Assembly: GCF_002022005.1 (NCBI RefSeq)
Contig: NZ_CP017258.1
Location: forward strand, 1,426,001-1,490,000
Direction of reading: 5' to 3'
Origin: Campylobacter pinnipediorum subsp. caledonicus
Lineage (GTDB): Bacteria; Campylobacterota; Campylobacteria; Campylobacterales; Campylobacteraceae
DNA: 64,000 bases
A program made the position numbers and the translations under genes. The notes under the pieces were generated by a model that made no database searches, was not told the DNA's origin, and saw only the letters and a list, made by a program, of their open reading frames with translations. Shown here piece by piece: positions 28,901 through 40,900 of the stretch (position 1 is its first letter; each line of letters begins with the position of its first letter).

Positions 28901-31900
28901 TCTGAATTAGCAGCATTTATTCTACTTCTTGACTCAGTTTTTCTAGCATGCGCTGCACCTGGATCTTGAAAGTTTGCTATATCTGCTATATCTGCATCTG
29001 TCACTTCGCCTTTATTTAACTTTTTAGCGAAATCTGTTAAGTTTGCGAATTCAAATCCTAAGTTTAGCTTTCCTATATAACTATCAGCCAAGGTTGGGTT
29101 TTTACCCTCTTTATCTGCTTCATTAGCTTTTCCAATTAGCTCTTGTCTTCCATATTTTAATCCATAGATTAAAGCACTATCACCCAACTCAGCTTTTGCA
29201 GATTTTTTGGTTTCTAGGTTATTTATTTTATTTGGTAAATGTTCGATATTTTTAATTTCTTTTACCTCAGTTTTATCTCCTGTATAACCTTTATCTACCA
29301 ACTTACTTAATTGTTCTCCTAATTTATGTCCTGATATAAAAGCCTCTCTTTCTAGAGGTTGGTTTTTATATGCTGAGAAATTTTTTAAATCTGAGTTAAT
29401 ATAATAACTTTCATTTAATGACAATAAATCAGCATCTGCCTTAATTGCATCTGGCAATTTTTTGTTTTTATTTCCTGTTATTTGAGCTTGATCATGATGG
29501 GTTAATTCATGAACTATAGTATCTAAAATTTCCTTATTGTTTTGTTTTTTAGTTCTTAAGAAACTAATAATAGGAGTTGCGTTCATATGAACCTCATTAT
29601 CACTATAATATCCTTGTTTCATAGATAATGGTCCATTTTCTTTATTTAGTTCCAATGTTGCTTTTTTACCTTTAATTCCAGTTACCTCTTTTAAAGATTC
29701 TCTTTTAGCGCTTTCAACCATATCAAATAATTTTTTTATTCCTTCTTCATTTCCAGAAAGTTTTTCTTTCATTAGATCATGGAATTCTTTACTTGAATCA
29801 AGTTTTTCTACTATTTTTTTGTTGATTTCTTCTCTAGCTTTAATATAACTTTCATCAAATTTGATATTCTTTAGAACTTCTCCCATATTCTTAACATTTT
29901 TACCCTCAAATCCCTCTATAACAACCGGTCTATTTATTTTTAGTCCTGTCTCGGAAGATTTCTTTATCAATTCTACTGAATCTTGCATACCTAGTCCGTA
30001 TGCAATTTCATTTACAGCTTTTAATAAATGTTCTTTTGGAAGATTTTTAGAATTTTTTGCCAATAGAGCTAATTTAGCCTCTGCTTCTTTTGCTTGGTCT
30101 CTATTTTTAGCTTTTTCTTTAGCTTCTTTAAATAGTTTATCTTTTTCTTGTTTTGATAATTTCTCAGGAACATATTTTGTATTTCCTATTCCATCATTGA
30201 TCTTATCTGTTTTTTGCTCACTTATTTTCTTTACAAGATTTTCACCATTAGCCTCTGAGAACTTATATGTATACTGTTTTAATATATTATTTAATATTTC
30301 AGTATTTTGTTGTTGTTTGTTTGAAGCTTTTGAAGTGTTAGGTACAGCTTCTTTTAAAACTAATTCTGATTTTGGTATATTAGTTTCACCCAATTGCTCT
30401 AAAGAATTTTTCTTAGCTCTTGATACGATGTCAACCAATTCTTTTACTTTTTCAGGATTTCCATTAATTTCACTACTCATCAATTTCTTAAATTGAGGGT
30501 CAGCAGAAAGGTTTTCTAATAACTTAGTATCTGCATTTTTCCTAAACTTAGTATATGTGTCAGTAAATTCTGATTTATTGTTTTTCTTGGCTTTTTTCTC
30601 AAGCTTTTTCTTTTCTTTTTCGCTTATTTTTTTAGGTTTATAGTCAGTGTTGCCGAAACCTGACACATCACTTTGTAATGCTTGTTTATTACCATCTATT
30701 TCATTTTTAGTATTTGCTTTTTTAGCAAATGGATTTTTTAATTCTGGAAGAAATCTCTTCTCAAAATTTTGAACATTTTTCTTACTAGCTTCTTCACCAG
30801 AAGGCTTAATCTCAAGTGTCTTTAATGGATTCTCGATTACATGGTCTTTTATTGTAAATTTCAAGTTTGGATTATCTTTATAATTTTCATATAGATATCT
30901 TAACTCTCTTGATGTAACCGCATTATAGTAAGGATTTTTTTCATCAAATAAATCTTTTAAGCGATCCATATCTATTTTTGTATTTTTAGTAAAGCTAGTA
31001 CTATCTGTTGCTAATCCATCCAATGCGAAATATAACTTTCCGCCTCTTTCTAAAGTTTCTTTTGCTATAAGTTTTGTCTTTTCTGTAAAGAAATCCATTC
31101 TAGCATTATTTAACTCGTTTTGAAGATTATTATAATCTCTAATTTGTTTGTTTTGTTCATCAGTGAAACGTGAAGACTCTTTTGGATTATCCAAATCTAA
31201 AAATTCATTCTTTCTCATCTCTGTAAAAACATTATCAACTTTTTCACTAAGTTCTCCAACTTTCTTTAGAGAATCTACTGCTTTTTCATTTTTTAGTAAT
31301 TCAGTCATGATTTTTTTATTATCATCTGAATTAGCAGCATTTATTCTACTTCTTGACTCAGTTTTTCTAGCATGCGCTGCACCTGGATCTTGAAAGTTTG
31401 CTATATCTGCTATATCTGCATCTGTCACTTCGCCTTTATTTAACTTTTTAGCGAAATCTGTTAAGTTTGCGAATTCAAATCCTAAGTTTAGCTTTCCTAT
31501 ATAACTATCAGCCAAGGTTGGGTTTTTACCCTCTTTATCTGCTTCATTAGCTTTTCCAATTAGCTCTTGTCTTCCATATTTTAATCCATAGATTAAAGCA
31601 CTATCACCCAACTCAGCTTTTGCAGATTTTTTGGTTTCTAGGTTATTTATTTTATTTGGTAAATGTTCGATATTTTTAATTTCTTTTACCTCAGTTTTAT
31701 CTCCTGTATAACCTTTATCTACCAACTTACTTAATTGTTCTCCTAATTTATGTCCTGATATAAAAGCCTCTCTTTCTAGAGGTTGGTTTTTATATGCTGA
31801 GAAATTTTTTAAATCTGAGTTAATATAATAACTTTCATTTAATGACAATAAATCAGCATCTGCCTTAATTGCATCTGGCAATTTTTTGTTTTTATTTCCT

Positions 31901-34900
31901 GTTATTTGAGCTTGATCATGATGGGTTAATTCATGAACTATAGTATCTAAAATTTCCTTATTGTTTTGTTTTTTAGTTCTTAAGAAACTAATAATAGGAG
32001 TTGCGTTCATATGAACCTCATTATCACTATAATATCCTTGTTTCATAGATAATGGTCCATTTTCTTTATTTAGTTCCAATGTTGCTTTTTTACCTTTAAT
32101 TCCAGTTACCTCTTTTAAAGATTCTCTTTTAGCGCTTTCAACCATATCAAATAATTTTTTTATTCCTTCTTCATTTCCAGAAAGTTTTTCTTTCATTAGA
32201 TCATGGAATTCTTTACTTGAATCAAGTTTTTCTACTATTTTTTTGTTGATTTCTTCTCTAGCTTTAATATAACTTTCATCAAATTTGATATTCTTTAGAA
32301 CTTCTCCCATATTCTTAACATTTTTACCCTCAAATCCCTCTATAACAACCGGTCTATTTATTTTTAGTCCTGTCTCGGAAGATTTCTTTATCAATTCTAC
32401 TGAATCTTGCATACCTAGTCCGTATGCAATTTCATTTACAGCTTTTAATAAATGTTCTTTTGGAAGATTTTTAGAATTTTTTGCCAATAGAGCTAATTTA
32501 GCCTCTGCTTCTTTTGCTTGGTCTCTATTTTTAGCTTTTTCTTTAGCTTCTTTAAATAGTTTATCTTTTTCTTGTTTTGATAATTTCTCAGGAACATATT
32601 TTGTATTTCCTATTCCATCATTGATCTTATCTGTTTTTTGCTCACTTATTTTCTTTACAAGATTTTCACCATTAGCCTCTGAGAACTTATATGTATACTG
32701 TTTTAATATATTATTTAATATTTCAGTATTTTGTTGTTGTTTGTTTGAAGCTTTTGAAGTGTTAGGTACAGCTTCTTTTAAAACTAATTCTGATTTTGGT
32801 ATATTAGTTTCACCCAATTGCTCTAAAGAATTTTTCTTAGCTCTTGATACGATGTCAACCAATTCTTTTACTTTTTCAGGATTTCCATTAATTTCACTAC
32901 TCATCAATTTCTTAAATTGAGGGTCAGCAGAAAGGTTTTCTAATAACTTAGTATCTGCATTTTTCCTAAACTTAGTATATGTGTCAGTAAATTCTGATTT
33001 ATTGTTTTTCTTGGCTTTTTTCTCAAGCTTTTTCTTTTCTTTTTCGCTTATTTTTTTAGGTTTATAGTCAGTGTTGCCGAAACTAGATGAGTTATCTTTA
33101 TACACATCTTTAATCAATCTATCACTTAAGCTATCTCCTGCATTAAATGCATCACTCTCTAGTGGTTGCTTCTTATAGTTTTCTCCCTTTTGAACATAAA
33201 GATTTTGATTTAGAGAGAACATATCAGCATCTATTTTTAAATCTTTTCTTAAATTTGCATTATTTCTATTTTCAGCCAAATATGCCTGATCATGATGTGT
33301 TAATTCATGTATCATTGTATTTAGTAATTCTTTATTTTGTGCTAATTTTTCCTTTGATGGAATTGGAGCAACATCATTCATTCTTACTAAATCTCCATCG
33401 TAATCTCCATGAATATGTTTATGCTTTTTAGATGAAGACAATAATTCCAATTTAGGTGTTGGAATATCTATTCCTCCGATTTGTTTAAATGCATCTTTTT
33501 TGCTTTCAGAAACAATTTTAAATAGCTCTTTTAGTTTTTCTTGATTTCCACTTAAATTATCATTCATAAGCTCATTAAATCTAGGATTTTCTTTTAGATT
33601 TTCGTAAATTTTTTGATCTACATCTTTTCTAAATTCTTTATATCCATCGCCAAGAGGAGTTTTGTTAAACACTTTTCCTATCTCATTTTTCTCATTAGCA
33701 GTCAGTTTATTTACATCAAAAGTATCTGGCACAACTATTTTACTGTTTTCTTGCGCAGACTTAGTTACTAGCTCAATGACTTGATCGTTATTATATCCAT
33801 CTCTTAATTCATTCAATTTAGAAATAAGAGCTTCTTTTGGAATATTATTTGAATCATTTGCTATTTTTTTAAGCTTTTTTACAGCCTCTTTATGAGGATT
33901 TAATTTTTCAGCTTTTTTCTTAACTTCATCAAATCTTCTATTTCTCTCTTCTGCACTTAATTGTTTTGGAGTATAGTTTGTATTTGTAATAGCAACTATT
34001 TTATCGTTTATAGTTACATATTTTTCATTAAATACATTGTCTTTTGTAACTCCACTGCCAGCTCCTTCTATCAATCCGTGATATTCAGATTTTGGTTTAT
34101 TAGCAATCGGCGCTTTTTCTTCATCAGCCAACGAAATTTCTTCAAATTTATTAGATTTATCAAAATCTGAATCATCTGTCTTGTATTTTTTACCTTCTAC
34201 CTCACCTTTAAATGCACCAAAATCTACATCATCAGCCATTTTATATTTTATATTTTTTAGCTCATTTCTGATTTTATCTAAATCTTCGTAATCGCTTTCC
34301 TTAACCCTCTTGTTTTCTATTTCATTTTTATTTGAAATAATGCTATACGGATCTTCATATATTTTTTCTCTAGTAGTTTCTACATCTAAAGATTTTTGTG
34401 TTTTAACATCTTCACTAGGAAGTTTTGGTAGCTCTCTTTGTGCTTTATTAGCTATTTCTTCAGCTCTTCCTTTTCTTTGAATAGTCATGTAAGTAGCGTT
34501 ATCAGGGCTTACTACACTTTCTTTTGGTCCATATTTTTGTGTATTTTCTTGATCTACTCTAGCTTGTCTCTCTGCTTCTGTTTCTACTTTTACTTTTTTC
34601 TTAGATGGATCTATTTGTGCGTAGATTGGTTCTTTAGTTGATTCTGCTTTTCTAGATAAAGTTTCTTGTGATCTTTTTTGATTTGGCGATAAGAACTCTC
34701 TGATTTTATCTAAATCCTCATAATCGCTTTCTTGAATTTTTTCTACCTCATTTTTTCTTGGAAGGATGCTGTCTAGATCTTCATAAATTTTCTCTCTTGA
34801 AACTTCTGCTTCTAAAGATTTGCGTGATTTAGCTTCTTCTCCTGGAAGTTTTAGCAGTTCTCTTTTTGCTTTGTTAGCTATTTCTTCTGCTTTTCCTCTT

Positions 34901-37900
34901 CTTTGGATAGTCGCATATAAATCATTATCAGGATTTACTACGCTTTCTTTTGGACCATATTTTTGTGTATTTTCTTGAGCTATTCTAGCTTGTCTATCTG
35001 CTTCTGACTCAACTTTTGGTGTCTTTTTAGATCGATCTATTTGTGCATAGATTGGTTCTTTAGTTGATTCTGCTTTTCTAGATAAAGTTTCTTGTGATCT
35101 TTTTTGATTTGGCGATAAGAACTCTCTGATTTTATCTAAATCTTCGTAATCGCTCTCCTTAACCCTCTTGTTTTCTATTTCATTTTTATTTGAAATAATG
35201 CTATACGGATCTTCATATATTTTTTCTCTAGTAGTTTCTAAGTCTAAAGATTTTCGTGCTTTAACATCTTCACTAGGAAGTTTTGGTAGCTCTCTTTGTG
35301 CTTTATTAGCTATTTCTTCAGCTCTTCCTTTTCTTTGAATAGTCATGTAAGTAGCGTTATCAGGGCTTACTACACTTTCTTTTGGTCCATATTTTTGTGT
35401 ATTTTCTTGAGCTATTCTAGCTTGTCTATCTGCTTCTGACTCAACTTTTGGTGTCTTTTTAGATCGATCTATTTGTGCATAGATTGGTTCTTTAGTTGAT
35501 TCACTTGAAGAAGAATCATCTATTCTTTCTTGTGCTCTTTTGCTTTCTGCTTCATTTCTACTCGAAAAAGCACTACTTATATCTTCATAATCACTTCGAG
35601 ATTTTTGTCCATTTTCTTGTGTGCTTCTCTTAGATCTCGGTTTTGCACTTCCTAGAAGTTTTTTAGTATCTTTAACAGAAAAACTTAGACTTGCACTACC
35701 ACCCTTCTCAAACACATCTTTTAGTGTCTCTTGTTCTTCTTTCTTGTCTGTTCTTAAACTATCTGTTTCTGTTTTTTGACCATTCAAGCTTATCTTGTTA
35801 GAAGATATATTTTCTTTTTCTAGACTTATTATAGAATTTTGAGCAACTTGTTTATCTTTCTTATCTCCAATTTCAACATCTGCTCCAATTTCTCCAGTTA
35901 TTCCACCTGAAATTCCAACAATTGCTCCACCGGCTTGCTCTTTTAATACTCTTTCTGTTATTTTTGTCTCTCCATCAACTTTTAATGAACCTTTTTTTGT
36001 ATCACTTCCAATAGTTGCTGAGTCTAAATTAAGATTATTCCCTACTTCTGCTTCAAATTCTTCACCTGCAGTTATACTAGATCTTCCTGAAATTTTTTCT
36101 CCATTACCATAGATATGTCCGCCTCCAGCTGAAGCACTAACATTTCCCGCACCAATTGTATTACTTCCCAATCCTGCTGACAATGTTGCTGAAGCATTGC
36201 TTTTTATTTTTGAAGTATTATATGTATCTATTGGGCTTTCAACATTAAGGTCTCTCTCTGCTTTAACTTTTGCTTTTTTATCAGCTCTAATCTCCGCACC
36301 CTTAACATTAACATCTCTTCCAGCATTTATTCTTACATTTTTACCTTTTATTCTTGAGTTGCTATGCGTTAATGATTCTTCGCTACCACGTTCATAGTCA
36401 AATGAAGCTCCGCCCCCAGCTTGAACATTAGAACCAAATATAGCACTAACTCCAGCTGTTTGTTGAGCATGAATTTCTGCGGAAAAATTATTATTAGTTG
36501 ATTTTTCTTCTATTTTTCCACCAGCAACATTAACATCACGTTTTGCAGTTAAATCAACATCTCCTTTGCTTTCTATATCTACATTATTTAAATTAACATC
36601 TTCCTCAGTAGCTGTTATAGATATACCCTCTCCTGCTTTTATTTTGGATTTTTTATCTTTAGTAACTTCTTTATTAGAATCTGTATAATTAAATCCTAAT
36701 TCTTGCTTAGAATTGCCTCCTATTGTATCATTAAACAATAAGTTAGTAACAGCTCCTGCGGCTTTTAATCCTGCCAAGCCTTGATTTAATTGACCCTTCA
36801 TAGCATCTTCTGTAATCTCTTTTGAGCTATTCATAGCATCCAATATACTACTTGTAGCACCTAAACTTTGTTTTCCTGTAAGACTAAATCCAGTAGTTTT
36901 TTCTTTATGAGTATCTTTATAAACCTTGGACTCTACTTTTTCTGCTGTAATATCCAAACGCTTTTTAGTTATTATATCGGTTCCACCGATATCAACTTGC
37001 TCTTTTCCTTTTATATTGAAGCTACCTTCACTAGCTTCCAGAGTTCCATTTTTCCATTTTTTATCTTCCGTCTCTATTTTGTTATTTGAAATTTTTAATC
37101 CAATTTCTCCATTTGCAAGACTAGATAATTTAGACTGACCTGGTTTGCTACTTAATCCTTTTTTAGGGGCATAATTGTTTATAATTTCTGTACTCGATTT
37201 ATTATGAGCACTATCAAATTCGGCTTTTACTCCCAAATCTCCAATTCCGGCTGAAGCAGAACCAACAAATCCAATAGATGTTTCCGTCTCTGTTACTTTA
37301 TGTGTTTCTTCTACAGCATTAAAATTAACTTTTTTCTTTTTCGAGACTATATCTCCACCTGAGCCTTTGATATTAGAACCGGTAACATCAACATCTTCTT
37401 CCGCTTGTATATTTACTTTTCCACCTGCAATTATATTACTAGCTCTTGAGCTTCCTTTTTCCTCTGCTTTTTTGTAGTAAGTTGAACCCACCAACCCCAT
37501 ACTAGAAGCACTTTCGTTAGTTTTTTCTTCTTCTTTTGCATCTTCTATGTTAATTTTTCCACCTGCTTTTAAGCCTATATTCTCCTTAGCTACTATGTCA
37601 CTTCCCTTTACGTTTATATCCTTTTCAGCTTCTATCTCTACATTTTTTGCTTGAATTTTACTAGCATTTTGAGTTGTTTTTTCGGTATCTTTATTTTTAA
37701 ATGCAGCTAACTCAGGTAATCCAGATTTATATTTTCCGCCTGTTTGATTGGTTATTTTTTCTATATCTTTTGTTTTGCTTGATTGTATATCAACATCTTT
37801 TGCACTTATTCTTGCTTTTTCTTCAGCTTTGATGTTGCTTCCTTTTATTTTTGCTTTTTCTCCTGCAGCTATATTTACATTTTTTCCTTTGATGTTAGAT

Positions 37901-40900
37901 GCTTTACTACTTTGTATTTCTCTTGTTAATTCTGTAGTTTCATTGGTAGTAGTTGTTCTTTCATTTTCAATGATTTTTTCTGAATCTGTTTCTATTTTAT
38001 CTTCCACATTAACTTTTTCTTCTGCTTCAAGATTTACATCTCCACCTATTGAATAAAGATCAGCTCCTACTATATCTATATTTCTGGCTTGAATATCCAA
38101 ACCTTCATCCGCAATTATCTCTGAAAGTTCTAATTTTACATTTTCTCTTGCTTGGATATTTGCTTTTCCTTTTGCAACAATATCTGTTTTGATGTCTTTA
38201 GAGCCTTCGTTTTTAAAATCTTTCGATGAAGTAAATAGATTATTTCCGGCAAAAATTTGTGAATTTTTATTATTAAATTTTTCCGCATCTACAACTAAAT
38301 CTTTTCCGGCTTTTATTTTTCCTAGTGTATCCTCTTCTTTATCTTTTTCTATTTTTTTTAAGCTATCTTGTGCATCTTTACTATACACATATTTATTATA
38401 TTTTCTATTCTTAATCTCTCCTGCTTTTTCATAAATTCCTTTTTTGTTTTTTGTATCCCTATTTTTTTCCCAAGTTAGTAAAGTTTCATCTGTGCTTATA
38501 GAATCATTATAAACATCTCCCTTTACAAAGATATTTTTCTCAGCTAAAACTTGTCCACGACTATCAGCAGAGTAGTATTCGATTTTTTCTCCATCTAAGA
38601 GATTAGGAATTTCATCTTTTGATTTCCAATCAGATCCTAAAGCTATGCTCATTAATTTATCTAAACCTGGATCATTAATACTTCTTAACAAGTTCCAGTA
38701 TTGATATTTTCTTAAAACATCTTTATCTTTTAATAATTTTAGTAACGAAACTTCTTCTGCATCTTTTCCTGTATTAAGAATTCCTCCATTAACCAATGAA
38801 TTGGTATTCCAATTTAAAGTAATTTTTATATCATTAAGCATCGTTTCTAAATTTCTAGTTTTAGTTGTAGTTAAGTTATTTAAATCTCCTAAAACATATA
38901 GATTTTCTTTAGCTGCTATACTAGAGTCTTTATTGTATACTTTAGTTTTGCTATCTCTTCCTTTATCATATGAAGAAATAACAATATTTTTATCAGAATG
39001 AATTAGTGATGCCGTATTTCCAATATTTACAGATTCTTTTGGTATTTTTACTTCAACACTATATCCGTTATACCATGCTTTCCACATTGACTCTCTTACA
39101 TTTGTACTCTTAGAAAGTTTTTTATACCCTTCGTTTTTAATTTCATAATTAAAATTTCCTGTGTTTTCAAGTTCATTTGTTTGAAGTCTTAAATTTTCCT
39201 TTGAGCTAATTTGAGATCCAACGTTGAGAATTTTTTTAGCTCTTACTACTCCTGCTTCATTTGAATGAACAAGAGCTTTATTAACATTTTGAATTTCATC
39301 TTGGGCATCTATATATAATTGTTTATCTGAAACAATTGCTGATGAATCATTTCTTAAAACTTTTCCTTCTATCTTTAGACCATCTTTTGCTGAGATAAAT
39401 GCTCCATCTGTGTTTTCTATATAATCCCCTGATATTTGAACAATATTTCCTGAAATTTCATTTTTATTTATAAGCTTATCGTTTGAGTATATGGCTAAAT
39501 TATTTTTTGCCGACAACACGCCTTCATTTTGATAATCATCCAATGTTGCTTTAACATTTTTTGAAGTAACTTTTCCTTTATTAACTCCGGTTCCAGCAGT
39601 TAGATCAACATATTTTTTTGATGTGATTTCTCCATAATTTTCTAAATTACGTCCTTTTACCGTTGTGCTTAAAGTTGAGTCTATTTTTCCTTTATTTATT
39701 AAATTTTTACCAGAAACAAAAACATCATTAGAGTTTATCTCACCATCGTTTATTATGTTTCCTTTAGATAATACTCTTGCATCTTTACCTTTTATTTTTC
39801 CCTGATTTTTCAGGTTTTTACTTGCTTGTAAAAATAAACGATTTGAATCCAAAGTAGCTTCTTTTGATATCTCAATTTGTCCACTATCTACAATAGAAAG
39901 CTTATCTACTTTCGTATTAGCATTAACCAATACCTTTCCATCATTATCCTTAAATATATGCTGTTTTCCGCTTGAATCAGACATCTGATATTTTCCTGAG
40001 CTTAATGTAAGCTCGCCAACATTTTCAAAACGACCACCATTAACGATAATTCCGTTTTCGTTAGCAATAATAACATCAGATTTCTTTCCTAAGACTTCAA
40101 GTCCTCCAGCTAGTTTAGTAGCACCTCTATCATTCATTCCAACTTCATTGATAATCAAACTTGCAGATTTTCCATCAAGATTTTTATTTGATGAAAATTG
40201 TTGACCATTTAGAAGCTTACTTCCCACTTTTCCACCGCTACTATTATTATTTAGCAATACGTTTTCATCAGATTCTATACTAAATTCATTATATAAGTTA
40301 TGAGAAATTCCATTGCTATTAGTTTTTGCTATCTGGACTAAGGTTGATTTGTCATTTCCATCAACTTTTTCCAACTGCGTTTTAGTTGTATCCGCTACCT
40401 CTATATGGTTTAATTTTTTTATAGGAGTATCTACTTTTTTCTCAGTATTAGTTTTACTAGGAACAGACACAGGAGTAATTTTTTGAGCAGATAAAGTAGC
40501 TACTTCGGCTTTTTTAAGCTCTAAAGTATTTTCATTAGATGCATTATCTGCTTTAGTTGTTTTTACTGTTTTTGCTTCATCTGATAATTGTGTGTCATCT
40601 AATTGCTTTTCTAGCTTCTCTGTTTTTTCACCAGTAGTTGCGCTTGCAAGAGATACAAGAGTAAAATTTTGAGTAGGCTCAGTAGCTTCCTCGCCTTGAT
40701 TAAGCTCTAAACCATTTTCAGCAGATTCGCCATCTGATTTAATTTTTATTGATCTTGGTTTGATTGCAATTGGTTCTTGTGTATCTTTTGTTTGTTTTGC
40801 TGTTTTATATACTTTTTCGGCAGGAGAGAAACTAGTAAGAGCTACTGGTAAAATTCCTGTGAAAGATGCGTCATCTAACGATATATCATCTTCGCTTTTA

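Noticed and set aside
27437-32920. Long plus-strand open frames inside the repeat units (for example 27437-28072 and its copies)
   Set aside because: They are antisense to the tpsA frame, have no ribosome binding sites and recur only because the DNA is repeated.
34265-35490. CRISPR array (regular repeats of ~430 bp)
   Set aside because: The repeats are long, protein-coding and in frame; no short repeat-spacer pattern exists anywhere in the window.
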